From NCBI GenBank assembly GCA_004376375.1, contig SOJX01000087.1, positions 17,238 to 81,237 on the forward strand: a stretch of 64,000 bases of DNA. The letters are read 5' to 3'. The position numbers and the translations under genes were made by a program. The first letter of the stretch is position 1; the number at the start of each line of letters is the position of its first letter. The stretch is from Planctomycetota bacterium (GTDB lineage Bacteria; Planctomycetota; E44-bin39). The notes below the pieces were generated by a model, which worked only from the letters and a program-made list of their open reading frames with translations, did not search any database and was not told the origin of the DNA. Positions 1-9,582 of this stretch are shown here, piece by piece.

Positions 1-1410
1 GTGATGCAGAAATTCGCCGGTTTCGCAAAGGCACATCCGATCCTCGGGAAAGTAGTCGGCGTGACGCTCGCGGTCGTCGGAGTGTTCGGGCTCCTGGCCG
101 GCAGCGTGCTCATGGTAACGGGCATGATGGGCCTGTTCGCGCTCAAGTGGATACCGCTGGTTAAGGTTGGCATGTCCACGCTTTCGGGCGTGGTGACGCG
201 CGCGATCCCGACATTTATTGGCTGGGGCAAAGCATTAATCGCCAGTGCGCGCACAGGCAAACTTCATGCGCTTATGACGATGAATGTTGGCAGGGCGCTG
301 AAAGTCGCGGCAGGGGCGACGTGGGGCGCTGTAAAGGCCGCTGTCGCGTGGACTGCCTCCACCGTTAAGAACATCGCAGTAAAAGCGGCGCATGTTGTCT
401 CGATTGTAGCCGGTACAGTCGCAACCTGGGCGGGTATCGTAGCGTCCAAGGCGGCAGCCGTCGCGCAGTGGTTGTGGAACGCTGCGATGACCGCGAACCC
501 AATCGGCCTGATTATCGCCGGTGTCGCAGCGCTCGTCGGCGGCATTGTGCTCCTCGTCAAGAACTGGGACGCGGTGACCGGCGCGGTAAAGGGCGCTTTC
601 AAGTGGTTCAAAAACCTGCTCGGGAAAGCACCGGACTGGCTGCTGGCGATTATCTTCCCGTTCGGTCTCATTATTAAACATTTCGACAAGGTCAAGGCGG
701 TCGCGCTCAGTGTTTTCGGCGCAATCAAAAAAGCAGTGTCTTCGGTCGTCGGTTGGATCGTCTCGAAATGGGGAACCATCAAGAAAGTTCTCCTTATCGC
801 GCTCGGCCCAATCGGTCTCATAATCGCTTATTTCGGAAAAATCAAGGCAGCCATCGGGTCGGTCGTGACCTGGGTGGCTTCCAAGTGGGGCGCGATAAAG
901 GATATCTTGCTTGCACCGGTTGAGCTTGTCATGAAAGGCTGGACCGCCGTGAAGGATGCGCTCCTGGGCGTGTTCACTGCCGTCGCCGATACTGTCTCCG
1001 GCGTGTTCGGTGCTGTCAGGAAATCCATCTCCGGTGTGATCGACTACATTTGGGGCAAGATCACGTGGGTGATCTCGAAAATACCGGATGTTTTCCTGCC
1101 GGAGAGTTTGGAAAAAATCAAGTACGCACGCAAGGCGCAGGAAAAAGGTGCTCCGGTTGGAGGCCAGATTATGGTTGCGGCTACCGCTTCTGCAACTGAG
1201 CGTGCGGTTGCGAGGCCAAGAGTGCCGCGCGACGCCGGCGAGCTTCCCGCATACGCGATGGCTGCTGCGCCAAGCGCTTCGAGCAGCCAGTCGGTCGTGA
1301 TCCAGTCCGGCGCGATCCAGATACACGCGGTCCGCGTGGATGAAAACGTTGTCCGCCGGATCGATTACGAGCTTGCAAAACTTATCCGCAGAAGGCAGGA
1401 GCGGCGATGA
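1..1410 (+). CDS. Tail tape measure protein (probably 5'-truncated by the window)
   Basis: The 469 visible residues are Ala/Val/Lys-rich, with several long hydrophobic helices (roughly residues 17-45, 130-150 and 165-185) and repeated W-x-K and G-A-I-K-style segments. This is the usual make-up of the C-terminal half of phage tape measure proteins, which set tail length and occupy the tail lumen. The first codon in the window is GTG followed by ATG, but most tape measures are longer than 600 residues, so the true start is probably upstream. The stop overlaps the start of the LysM tail gene as ATGA, so the two are translationally coupled. The call rests on composition and position, not on a specific motif. 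Confidence 0.7.
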   Translation: MMQKFAGFAKAHPILGKVVGVTLAVVGVFGLLAGSVLMVTGMMGLFALKWIPLVKVGMSTLSGVVTRAIPTFIGWGKALIASARTGKLHALMTMNVGRALKVAAGATWGAVKAAVAWTASTVKNIAVKAAHVVSIVAGTVATWAGIVASKAAAVAQWLWNAAMTANPIGLIIAGVAALVGGIVLLVKNWDAVTGAVKGAFKWFKNLLGKAPDWLLAIIFPFGLIIKHFDKVKAVALSVFGAIKKAVSSVVGWIVSKWGTIKKVLLIALGPIGLIIAYFGKIKAAIGSVVTWVASKWGAIKDILLAPVELVMKGWTAVKDALLGVFTAVADTVSGVFGAVRKSISGVIDYIWGKITWVISKIPDVFLPESLEKIKYARKAQEKGAPVGGQIMVAATASATERAVARPRVPRDAGELPAYAMAAAPSASSSQSVVIQSGAIQIHAVRVDENVVRRIDYELAKLIRRRQERR

Positions 1411-2279
1411 GCCTGGTCAAAGGATCAATCACTCCTATCGACCCCGAGGGCGACCCGGTCTTTTTCGAATACAACCCGTCCGAGCTCGAGGTCTCGAAGG
1501 AAGTCAACTGGGCGGAGATCGGCGTGCCAGGACTCGATTACCCACTGCAGCAGTTTATTCGGGGGCAGCTCAAGACGCTATCGCTCGAAATCTATCTCAA
1601 CCAGGATCACTACGAGCGCTCCTATGATGTGCGGGACGCGGTCGAGCGGTTCGAGTCCCTGGTCGAGAGTACTGAAAAAACCGGCGCTCCGCCGATATGT
1701 TTTTTCCACTGGGGTAGGTTCGACTTCATATGCGTCATCGGCTCGATCTCGACCCGGTACACGATGTTCAACATGGCCGGCGAGGCAATCGAAGCGACTG
1801 TGCGGCTGACGCTTCGCCGTTACGTGGAGAAGAATGTATCGTTCCGTCCGCCACGGCACGAGGTCGCGTTACCGCTCCCGCGAAAGGCGCAGAAACCTGC
1901 TTTCGAAGGCTGGCAAAAGGGAAGCGGGTCTGTGTTCTCACCACCCGAGGAAAAAACCATTACGAGCGCTGATGAACTTATCGAGATAGGAGAAGTACGT
2001 ATCCATATCGCTAAAGAAGGCGAGACTTTCCAGAGCATTGCTGCACTACATTATGGCGACCCCGCGCTCTGGCGCGCAATCGAATATGCTAATCGTAATC
2101 GGATAACAGATAATGTTCGGGTAATACGGGCAGGTGAAAGGATTGTCGTACCTGATATCGAAAATGCTACCACAGTTACCGAGGCGTTGACCAACTTCCC
2201 ACCGGAGACAAAGGAGGCGCTTCGCTCAGGTAATGCCGGGAACTCACAGGCTGAAACTTTGTTCAGGGCAGTGAAGTAA
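1407..2279 (+). CDS. LysM-domain tail/baseplate protein
   Basis: 290 residues. The N-terminal half (about 1-150) starts with a short region rich in P, E and F (FFEYNPSELEVSK) typical of tail proteins that bridge tube and baseplate in contractile systems. A LysM-like domain lies near residues 193-250, ending in IRAGERIVVPDIE. This fits the gp53/Cis7-like class: LysM proteins placed between the tape measure and the hub in phage tails and related injection systems. It overlaps the tape measure gene by 4 nt (ATGA), and the next gene's ATG shares its stop codon. The exact subfamily was not determined. Confidence 0.75.
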   Translation: MSLVKGSITPIDPEGDPVFFEYNPSELEVSKEVNWAEIGVPGLDYPLQQFIRGQLKTLSLEIYLNQDHYERSYDVRDAVERFESLVESTEKTGAPPICFFHWGRFDFICVIGSISTRYTMFNMAGEAIEATVRLTLRRYVEKNVSFRPPRHEVALPLPRKAQKPAFEGWQKGSGSVFSPPEEKTITSADELIEIGEVRIHIAKEGETFQSIAALHYGDPALWRAIEYANRNRITDNVRVIRAGERIVVPDIENATTVTEALTNFPPETKEALRSGNAGNSQAETLFRAVK

Positions 2280-3397
2280 TGACAAGAACAATAAACCCAA
2301 CTCGCAGGATCATTATCGAGGGGCAGGACATCGGGAAACTCCTGAGCGACGATGCGATTTCGCTTTCGGTCGAGGATCATATCGAGGAAGCGGACGCTGC
2401 ATCCTTCGAGATCACGAACCGCAGAAACGAATGGATCGACCATCCGCTTTTCGAGCAGGGCAATTCGGTCGAAGTCTATCTCGGCTACGGAAAGCAGCCG
2501 CCAAAGATTTTCGAAGGCGTGATTGCGGTCGTGGAGCCACACTTCCCGCAGGATGGTGTGCCGGCGCTTTCGATTACCGCTTACGACCGCTCATACCTCC
2601 TACGCAAGAAAGGCGACAAGGATAACGCGTTCCCGGACCGGACGGCGAACGAACTCGTGCGTGAGATCGCGCGTCAATACAGGTTCCGCGAGAACGAAAT
2701 TATCACGCCGGATACGATCCTGAAGAAGCGGTACTTCCAGCAGAATTCAAAGAGCGACTGGGCGTTCCTGAAGGAAGTGGCGAAAGACATCGGGTTCGAG
2801 CTCTACCTGGAACTCGGAACGCTCTACTTCCGAAAGCCTCAGACGAAGCCCGAGATAATCCCCGGCACTTTCGCTTACCGGAAAAACCTTCTCAGCTTCG
2901 AGCCTTCGCTTTCGGTCGAGAAGCCTGTCTCGAAAGTCATCGTCCGGGGTTGGGACTCGATACTGAAACGGCCTTTCCAGGTCGAGGTGGATGATCCATA
3001 CGCGGGCGAGCGCGATGTGCTCGGCGAGCAGGCGGGAAGCGGTTTCGGCGGGTTTGGTGAAAGCGTTCGCATATTGCACGATGTCGTTGCAGATAACCAA
3101 TTCCATGCCTGGACTATTGCCGAGGCATATTTCCAGCAGAAGGAGTTCGAGCTGATTACCGCGACCGGCTCGTGCGTTGGCGAGTCGGAACTGAAAGCGA
3201 AGCGCCTGATACGGGTCGGCGGCGTCGGCCGGAAGTTTTCGGGGCTTTACTACCTGACACGCGTGACCCACCGGCTTGACGACGGTGGCTACATCTGCGA
3301 GTTTGAGGCGAAACGAAACGCGATCTCGCGCATCGCGGTCGAGGACAAGAAGGATATCGAGCGGCTCGAAAACGAAGGCTATGCGGTACGGAGATAG
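2279..3397 (+). CDS. Phage late control D-like hub protein
   Basis: 372 residues. The N-terminus (TRRIIIEGQDIGKLLSDD) and the following segment on placement, EVYLGYG and pathways to IFEGVI are typical of the gpD/gp27-like hub family that forms the base of the tail tube and holds the spike. The middle and C-terminal parts (about 200-350) match the second beta-barrel region, with the KLIRVGGVGRKFSGLYYLTR-type motif found in late control D proteins. It is coupled to the LysM gene by TAATG overlap and lies 2 nt before the spike gene. Order and length (usual range 330-400) support the call. Confidence 0.8.
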   Translation: MTRTINPTRRIIIEGQDIGKLLSDDAISLSVEDHIEEADAASFEITNRRNEWIDHPLFEQGNSVEVYLGYGKQPPKIFEGVIAVVEPHFPQDGVPALSITAYDRSYLLRKKGDKDNAFPDRTANELVREIARQYRFRENEIITPDTILKKRYFQQNSKSDWAFLKEVAKDIGFELYLELGTLYFRKPQTKPEIIPGTFAYRKNLLSFEPSLSVEKPVSKVIVRGWDSILKRPFQVEVDDPYAGERDVLGEQAGSGFGGFGESVRILHDVVADNQFHAWTIAEAYFQQKEFELITATGSCVGESELKAKRLIRVGGVGRKFSGLYYLTRVTHRLDDGGYICEFEAKRNAISRIAVEDKKDIERLENEGYAVRR

Positions 3398-3399
3398 GA

Positions 3400-4110
3400 A
3401 TGCCTGGTGTGCTTGATGAAATGACAGACGAGTACCTGGAACGGTTGAAACGGAAGCGGTTCGGCCTGTACCGGGGGATTGTGCGCGACGTTGACGACCC
3501 GGAAGAGAAAGGCCGCGTGCGAGTCGAAATCCACGAGCTACTCGGTGAAGGCAAGCTAACGGATTGGGTTTCATATTGCGCACCGTTCGGCGGCGGTGGC
3601 GCAGGATTCTTTATGCTCCCGAAGCTGGGCGACGGCGTCTGGGTCATGTTCGAGCGCGGCGAGCCTTCGAAACCTGTGTGGATCGGTTTCTGGTTCAGCG
3701 AGGAAGATGCTCCACCGGAGGATGCCGGCAAAAATGTCCGGGTGATCCAGACAAAGAGCGGCCATAAGATTGTTTTCAACGATGAGAAAGGCAGAGAGTC
3801 TATCGAGATTACTGACCCCGCTGGCAACCATGTCCGCATCGATACGAAGTCCGGCGAGATAATTCTCAATGTCAACCTGATGCTTCGGTTGGGTTCAGAA
3901 GGCGCTGCTGAATCTGTTGTGCTCGGCGATTCGTACATGTCGTTCTGCAATACGTTCGTGGGCCTGGTCAATGCGCTGATTGCATCGTTCAACAGTCACA
4001 CTCATATCGGCAACCTGGCGCTGCCGACAACACCGCCATCTGTTCCGTTCGCACAGGTGCAGCAACCGATGATGCAGGCGCTTTTATCTACGAAAGTGAA
4101 AACAGAATGA
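3400..4110 (+). CDS. Baseplate assembly protein V / spike-like protein
   Basis: 236 residues. An OB-fold-like N-terminal region has the hallmark series Y-R-G-I-V-R-D-V-D-D-P-E-E-K-G-R-V-R-V (about residues 24-42), then DWVSYCAPFGG and LPKLGDGVWVMFERGEPSKP, as seen in gpV/Vgr-type spikes. The segment about residues 125-165 (KSGHKIVFNDEKG, then EITDPAGNHVRIDTKSGEI) is the beta-helical needle repeat of VgrG/gp5 proteins. The protein should form the membrane-piercing tip below the hub. The following gp25/W-like gene begins 24 nt downstream. Confidence 0.85.
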   Translation: MPGVLDEMTDEYLERLKRKRFGLYRGIVRDVDDPEEKGRVRVEIHELLGEGKLTDWVSYCAPFGGGGAGFFMLPKLGDGVWVMFERGEPSKPVWIGFWFSEEDAPPEDAGKNVRVIQTKSGHKIVFNDEKGRESIEITDPAGNHVRIDTKSGEIILNVNLMLRLGSEGAAESVVLGDSYMSFCNTFVGLVNALIASFNSHTHIGNLALPTTPPSVPFAQVQQPMMQALLSTKVKTE

Positions 4111-4134
4111 GCGAAATCAATCTGAGAGGGATAG

Positions 4135-4521
4135 ATGCCTGAAACGTTTCTGGGCAGAGGATGGGCTTTTCCCATCCAGGTGGACAATGCCGGCGGCATC
4201 CTGATGCGCTCCGCCGAAGACGACATTCGAGAGGCCGTCGGCATCGTCCTGACTACGCGCCTGGGTGAGCGCGCGATGCGGCCGGAATTCGGCTGCGCAA
4301 TCGGCGACCTTGTTTTCGATTCCAACGATGCAGGCCTCGCGGGCCGGATCGAATTCTTTGTCCGCAAGGCGCTCGAACGCTGGGAGCCGAGGATTACTGT
4401 CAAGGAAGTTTCCGTCGGCAACTTCGGCGAGCGGATCGAGATCGATGTGCGATACGTGATCCGGACGACGAACCGGGAAGATAACGTGGTGGTGCCGTTC
4501 TTTACTGGTGGGCTGCCATAA
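4135..4521 (+). CDS. gp25/gpW-like baseplate wedge protein
   Basis: 128 residues with the family pattern: an early LGRGWAFPIQ, then DIREAVGIVLTTRLGERAMRPEFGC (about residues 32-56; the E-R-x-M-R-P-E-F-G core is the signature of the GPW_gp25 family), and a C-terminal strand region. Proteins of this family are lysozyme-like-folded wedge components without enzyme activity. It lies between the spike and baseplate J, as in P2, Mu and phage-derived injection systems. Confidence 0.9.
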   Translation: MPETFLGRGWAFPIQVDNAGGILMRSAEDDIREAVGIVLTTRLGERAMRPEFGCAIGDLVFDSNDAGLAGRIEFFVRKALERWEPRITVKEVSVGNFGERIEIDVRYVIRTTNREDNVVVPFFTGGLP

Positions 4522-4531
4522 AAGGAAATCA

Positions 4532-6424
4532 ATGTCAGTAAAAGGAAGACTCATTCCTGTTCCCAATCTTGACGACCGCGATTGGCGGGCGGTCAAGGAT
4601 GCGATGATTCTGGCGATCCCGGATCGGACGCCTGAATGGACCGACCACAACCTGACCGACCCCGGCATCACGCTCATCGAGGCATTCGCGCTCCAGGTCG
4701 AGCAGCTCATCGTCAAGCTGAACCAGGTGCTGCCGAAGCATATGCGCGAGTACCTGAACATGATCGGCGTCACACTCACGCCGCCGTCGGCTGCCAGGGT
4801 AAATTGTTTTTTCCGCACAACCACGAAACCGACCTTCGACATTACGGTTCTGAAAGGCTTCGAGGTCGGCACATCCGGCGCGAGCGGTGAAAAGCCTGTC
4901 GTCTTCACGACCGACCAGGACTTGGTGATTCACATTGCGATGCTTAAGAAATTCCTGGCAGACCAGGCCGGAATAATTACTGACTTCACAGATGACGCTC
5001 TCGATGCGGGCACCACGTTCAATCCGCTGTCATCGGTCGCCCCTGGCGACGCGCTTTATTTCGCCTACAACGAGAATAATTACTTTGAGAAGTTAACCGT
5101 GGATGTCGCTGTCGCCGCTTCAGGTATTTCCGGCGTATGGGAATATCTCGAGGCCCAGGCCGATGGTACGACTTCATGGGAGCTGCTTGCGGTTGATGAC
5201 GGGACACAAGGATTCACACAATCTGGCGACCTAACTTTTGAAGTCCCGTCGCGCTGGGATTCGACTTCGGTCGGCAGCATCACCGCCACATGGTTGCGCT
5301 TCCGCATTACAGATGTCGCGCCAGGCGGTTCATTCGCCACGCTGCGCACGCTCGACATCGACAATATCCTGGGGCGGGTTTCCTGCTCGAATGCAGTCAC
5401 CGTAGCCGAAGAGACTCTCGGATCGAGCGATGGCTCTATCGACCAGCGCTACTTCCTCGCCAAAGTACCTGTGCTCGACATTACCGTCGTCGTAGACGAA
5501 GGCACAGGGTTTCAGGATTGGACCGAGGTCGACGACTTCTCAGCTTCCGACCCGGAAGACCGTCACTACATGTTGAATCGCGGAACCGGTGAAATCCTCT
5601 TTGGCGATGGACGTCACGGCAAGGTCCCAGACAAGGGAACCGGCAACGTGCGCGCCAGGCCATACCGCTACGGCGGCGGCAGCAAAGGCAACGTCGGTGC
5701 GGGTACGATTATCAAGCTCCGCGAGACGCATCCATTCATCGCATCGGTGGTAAACAAGGAGCCGGCCTCCGGCGGCGGCGATGAAGAGACTATCCAGGAG
5801 GCAATTGTCCGCGGGCCTGCCGAGGTGCTGCGCACGCGGAACCGTGCCGTCACTGCAGAAGATTTCGAGACGCTGGTGCTGGAAAGCTCGACCGGAATCG
5901 CCCGGGCAAAGACGCTTCCGCTCTTCGATCCCGCGGAGCCGAATGTGCCGAAGCCGGGCCTTGTCTCGGTAATCGTGCTTCCGAAAGGCGGCGCGCCGCT
6001 CTCGCTCGCGCTGCGGGCGCAGGTGCGTGAATACCTCGATGCGCGGAGGCTTGTCACGACGACGATCTATATCGTTGAAGCTGAGTTTGTTCCCGTTGAC
6101 ATTGGCGTGACCGTCGTCAAGACCCCGGAAGCTAATTCCGCCGGGCTCGAGGCCAGAGTGCGGGACGTTGTCAGTGAGTTTTTCGATCCCGAGTTCGGCG
6201 GCAACCCGGCGCTGGCGGTTTCTTACGTCACAGATATTTCCAGCGAGCGCGGCCCTGGCTGGGAGTTTGGCCGCGATGTTTACCGCTCGGAGTTGTTCGA
6301 GCTGCTTGAACGCATTGATGGCGTGGATCACGTGGATGAAATCACTTTGCCGGCGGCAACGATTCATATCGAGGAATACCAATTGCCGGAACTGCAGAAT
6401 ATTTCGGTAACGATAATCACGTAG
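4532..6424 (+). CDS. Baseplate J-like protein
   Basis: 630 residues from the ATG at 4532, chosen over an upstream in-frame ATG because AAAGGAAATCA precedes it. The N-terminus has DRTPEWTDHNLTDPGITLIE, the signature of putative baseplate assembly proteins of the J family. The C-terminal half carries RNRAVTAEDFETLVLESS and a region of wedge-like beta strands. It should form the outer baseplate wedge that links sheath and fibres. The C-terminal third is duplicated in prophage 2 at 48360-48950. The middle (about 160-290) resembles an inserted domain of unknown role. Confidence 0.9.
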   Translation: MSVKGRLIPVPNLDDRDWRAVKDAMILAIPDRTPEWTDHNLTDPGITLIEAFALQVEQLIVKLNQVLPKHMREYLNMIGVTLTPPSAARVNCFFRTTTKPTFDITVLKGFEVGTSGASGEKPVVFTTDQDLVIHIAMLKKFLADQAGIITDFTDDALDAGTTFNPLSSVAPGDALYFAYNENNYFEKLTVDVAVAASGISGVWEYLEAQADGTTSWELLAVDDGTQGFTQSGDLTFEVPSRWDSTSVGSITATWLRFRITDVAPGGSFATLRTLDIDNILGRVSCSNAVTVAEETLGSSDGSIDQRYFLAKVPVLDITVVVDEGTGFQDWTEVDDFSASDPEDRHYMLNRGTGEILFGDGRHGKVPDKGTGNVRARPYRYGGGSKGNVGAGTIIKLRETHPFIASVVNKEPASGGGDEETIQEAIVRGPAEVLRTRNRAVTAEDFETLVLESSTGIARAKTLPLFDPAEPNVPKPGLVSVIVLPKGGAPLSLALRAQVREYLDARRLVTTTIYIVEAEFVPVDIGVTVVKTPEANSAGLEARVRDVVSEFFDPEFGGNPALAVSYVTDISSERGPGWEFGRDVYRSELFELLERIDGVDHVDEITLPAATIHIEEYQLPELQNISVTIIT

Positions 6425-6431
6425 GTTGAAT

Positions 6432-7052
6432 ATGCCTGAAACCGTGCAAGATACCTTATTCAGATCGCTGCCCGGAATCTACCGCCGGGAAGAAGAAAGC
6501 GGATTTACTTATCGCCTGCTCGGCCTGTTCGCGGGCGTGCTGGAAGATTTGGAGGATGAGGTTTATGGTCTGCATCGCCAGATCAACCCGGCACAGGCCG
6601 AGGCGCGGTTCCTGGCGTGGCTTGCATCATGGGTTGCGCTCGTGCTCGACGAGACGTGGGAGGAGTCTAAGCGCCGGGAACTGATTGGTCGCATGGTTAT
6701 TCTCTATACGACTCGCGGGACGGTGGAAGGCATCCGCGAGTTCGTGGAGATCTATACGGGTATTAAACCGGAGATCGTTGAGGAGTGCAATGCCGGCTGG
6801 CGGATCGGCGTGCGGTCCACCGTTGGGGAAGACATGAAGATCTTCGGCACGTGGGAAGAGAACGCACACCGCTTCAGCGTGCTGGTCAAGACGTTCGACG
6901 AGTTCGACCTGGAGCGCCGGGAAAAAATCCGCGACCGCGTCCTGATCGAGAAGCCGGCACATACGCAACTCGTCCACGTGGGGTGGTTCGCTTCGTACTG
7001 GCAGATCGGCATCCGTTCCACTGCCGGTGTTGATATGAAAGTTGGAGGTTGA
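6432..7052 (+). CDS. Phage tail protein I-like
   Basis: 206 residues from the ATG at 6432; a TTG 6 nt upstream is in frame but less likely. The early segment LFRSLPGIYRREEE and the conserved FLAWLASWVALVLDETW (about residues 58-74), followed by RRELIGRMVILYTTRGTVEG, mark the phage tail protein I/tail-completion family that attaches fibres to baseplate J. It starts 7 nt after the J stop. A near copy at 48958-49578 has the same length, which shows that both were functional until recently. Confidence 0.85.
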   Translation: MPETVQDTLFRSLPGIYRREEESGFTYRLLGLFAGVLEDLEDEVYGLHRQINPAQAEARFLAWLASWVALVLDETWEESKRRELIGRMVILYTTRGTVEGIREFVEIYTGIKPEIVEECNAGWRIGVRSTVGEDMKIFGTWEENAHRFSVLVKTFDEFDLERREKIRDRVLIEKPAHTQLVHVGWFASYWQIGIRSTAGVDMKVGG

Positions 7053-7053
7053 T

Positions 7054-8865
7054 GTGGCACTCAAGAGACTCAAGTGGCTCAAATACCTGTTCGTGAACCG
7101 CGTCGAGGCGGAAACTGAGCAGCAGTACTGGAACGATAAACGCAAGAAGCATCTCGCCGGCGAGCATTCAGAGGGCGTGGTTGCGGGGCTCGATGTAGCC
7201 GAAACTGTTCCGCCCTCGCTTTCTGTTGATATGGCTGCCGGCCGTTCACTCGATACCGAGGGCAACGATCCCGAGGTCGAGTCGCCACAAGAGCTCGACT
7301 GTGCAGGGCTGGTTCCCCCGACCGGCGAGGTTACTGTTTACGTTACACTTCGCTATAACACCACCGAGACCGAGCCATACTTTGTCGACGAGATCGGCGA
7401 CTACCAAAATAAGTACACGCAGGACAGTTACATTTTGGAAGCCACGACGCAGCCGCCGGTTGCGCCGCAGGCGGAGCTCGCACGTTTCCGCCTGGGTGCG
7501 GGCGCGACTGAAATCCGCGATGCTGCCGACCCGAATAATCCCGGCCTGAACGAGATCGACCTTCGCAGCGTGAAATATTCCGGTAAAGAGGTGCTTGCCC
7601 TGCGCGACCTGTCCGATGTGGACCCCGATGAAGCCGATGCCTTCAATAACATGAACTCGCCGTCGGCGTCGAACCCGGTCGCTACCGCAGCAGACGTGGA
7701 AGATGCTGTCGCTCCGGTTCGGGACGAGGTCGAAGCTGCGCGCGGCTCGGAAGCTTCCCTGGACGGGCGGCTCGACGTGATGCTGAACGAGGACGGCTCA
7801 TTCAAGGGGATTACGCAGATTACACCTGCAGCCCCACTCACCGGTGGCGGCACGGCTGGCGATGTGCCAATTGGAATCGCGGACGCTACGCCGGCGGAAC
7901 GAGGCGCTATGTCGTCGGCCGACAAGACCAAGCTCGATGGAATAGAGCCGGGCGCGACCGCAGACCAGACGGCGCAGGAAATCCTCGACGCGCTTAAAAC
8001 TGTCGACGGTGCCGGCTCCGGCCTCGACGCCGACCTGCTCGACGGCTCGCAGCACAAAGGGCTCGGCGGAAGTGAGCACGCTATTGCAACCCCGTTTTCA
8101 GCCGGATTCATGGGATCTAGCGACAGATTCAAACTCGATAACATTGAGTTCGGCGCTACCGCTGACCAGACGCCGTCTGAAATTCTTACTGCGATAAAAA
8201 CCGTCGACGGCCCGGGCTCCGGTCTCGATGCGGACACGGTGGACGGGAAACACTACAACGAGCTTACTGTCGATCCTGCCACAATAGACCACAATTCTTT
8301 GGCGGGATTATTTGGCGGCTGGCAGTATAACCACCTCAGCAGCAAACAGAACAACATTCTTAATAGCGGCTACTGGAAATGGTATCAGGCCGGAGAAGAT
8401 AGCCCGATCCAGTTCGCGGGCTCTTTCCGCCTGGCCTTTATCAAGAATAACTTTTTATTTTTCGGCACACGCACGTTCCGCATTCACCTCGAGCGCGACG
8501 GTGGCGAAATGGGGAACCTGAGCGAGCTCGGCACTATCCTCGCCGACTGGGATTTGGATTACATCCCGAACCCCGCGTGGATCAGGGATTTTTACGTTTC
8601 CTTTGCAGGTATCTGGGATGCTGGAAACCCGAGTTGGTGGGCTTTCAAAATCAACTGGCTCCAGCTTGTGCCTTCAGATGAAGTGTCAACTCTGAACCTC
8701 ACCGGTCTTCCCGGTGATGATATCAGGCAGCTTTCCACGCGCCATTGGGATCTGCTTGTTAATTTTACTTTCCGCGGTCCTTCCGGTGGTGGTTGGTGGG
8801 GTGCTGGCCCGGACTGGGCCACGGCAAATGTCTATTTCACTTATTACAAGTTGCCGCTGATCTAG
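7054..8865 (+). CDS. Tail fibre protein
   Basis: 603 residues from GTG 7054, chosen because GGAGG lies 5 nt upstream and an in-frame TTG at 7042 would bury it. The N-terminus (to about 130) should bind the baseplate. The middle has two tail-fibre repeats of the form ERGAMSSADKTKLDGIEPGAT and a related one ending TADQTPSEILTAIKTVDG, with the LDADLLDG/LDADTVDG collagen-free stalk motif seen in many phage fibres. The last 180 residues, rich in Trp and Tyr, are the likely receptor-binding tip. The paralogue at 49580-51391 has the same length and high similarity in all parts, including the tip. Confidence 0.8.
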   Translation: MALKRLKWLKYLFVNRVEAETEQQYWNDKRKKHLAGEHSEGVVAGLDVAETVPPSLSVDMAAGRSLDTEGNDPEVESPQELDCAGLVPPTGEVTVYVTLRYNTTETEPYFVDEIGDYQNKYTQDSYILEATTQPPVAPQAELARFRLGAGATEIRDAADPNNPGLNEIDLRSVKYSGKEVLALRDLSDVDPDEADAFNNMNSPSASNPVATAADVEDAVAPVRDEVEAARGSEASLDGRLDVMLNEDGSFKGITQITPAAPLTGGGTAGDVPIGIADATPAERGAMSSADKTKLDGIEPGATADQTAQEILDALKTVDGAGSGLDADLLDGSQHKGLGGSEHAIATPFSAGFMGSSDRFKLDNIEFGATADQTPSEILTAIKTVDGPGSGLDADTVDGKHYNELTVDPATIDHNSLAGLFGGWQYNHLSSKQNNILNSGYWKWYQAGEDSPIQFAGSFRLAFIKNNFLFFGTRTFRIHLERDGGEMGNLSELGTILADWDLDYIPNPAWIRDFYVSFAGIWDAGNPSWWAFKINWLQLVPSDEVSTLNLTGLPGDDIRQLSTRHWDLLVNFTFRGPSGGGWWGAGPDWATANVYFTYYKLPLI

Positions 8866-8875
8866 GAGAACCAGA

Positions 8876-9574
8876 ATGACATATTACTTCCTGGACATCC
8901 TTCAGAAATGCGTGATTGCCAGGCTCACGGACGACGAACAAGCACAGGAAATCATCGCCGCCCTCGGCTCGCGCTACGGCGTGATCGAGACCGAGCAGGC
9001 ATTCACGGAAAAGGAGATCACGGTTCCCACCGGGCCGGCGGCCGGCGGCATGGACACCACACCGGACTACGGCCCGCTCGTCACGCGGGAAATTGCCTAC
9101 GAGCCATTCGTGGTCGCGGATGTTTTCACCGACTACGACATCCCCGCTGCCGAAGTCAATTACAACGCTTCCCGTTACGATCCTGAAACCGACGCCCAGG
9201 GGTTCGTAAGGGATTTTACGCGTATCTTGAATACGCCGCCGCCGAAGGATTTCCTGCGCGTTACAACGGACGCTACCGACGACAACCCGCCGGACGGCTA
9301 CCCCGATATTCCGGCGGACGGCGCTTCCACCTGCCGCATCATGATCCAGAAAGCCAACGGCTGGACAGGCGAAGACATGACCGGCCCGGAAGATAACGAG
9401 CTTATTCAGATTTCCACGGAGGCCGGAAGGCTGTCCGCTGTCCAGGCGAACCTGGTGGACGGATACGCCGAGGTGATTCTGACGAGTTCCAGCGACACCG
9501 TAATCACACAGGTCCGCGTTCACGATCCAACGGAGACGCTCGCGGAAGGCTCGATTCAGATTCAATTCGCATGA
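8876..9574 (+). CDS. Tail fibre-associated protein with C-terminal Ig/Big-like domain
   Basis: 232 residues. The first 115 match the 122-residue product of 51401-51769 in prophage 2 (MTYYFLDILQKCVIARLTDD versus MAYYFMDILEKAVIARLTDE). The remainder (about 118-232) is absent there and reads as a bacterial Ig-like or invasin-like beta domain: alternating strands, GYAEVILTSS, and an end in IQIQFA. Such domains on phage virions often bind cell-surface carbohydrate weakly. The role of the N-terminal part is unknown; its position after the fibre suggests a fibre assembly or attachment factor. Confidence 0.6.
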   Translation: MTYYFLDILQKCVIARLTDDEQAQEIIAALGSRYGVIETEQAFTEKEITVPTGPAAGGMDTTPDYGPLVTREIAYEPFVVADVFTDYDIPAAEVNYNASRYDPETDAQGFVRDFTRILNTPPPKDFLRVTTDATDDNPPDGYPDIPADGASTCRIMIQKANGWTGEDMTGPEDNELIQISTEAGRLSAVQANLVDGYAEVILTSSSDTVITQVRVHDPTETLAEGSIQIQFA

Positions 9575-9582
9575 GGTGAATA

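Noticed and set aside
235..1326. Long open frame on the minus strand across the tape measure gene
   Set aside because: It is antisense to a well-supported phage gene, has composition typical of a shadow frame, and has no RBS or family pattern.
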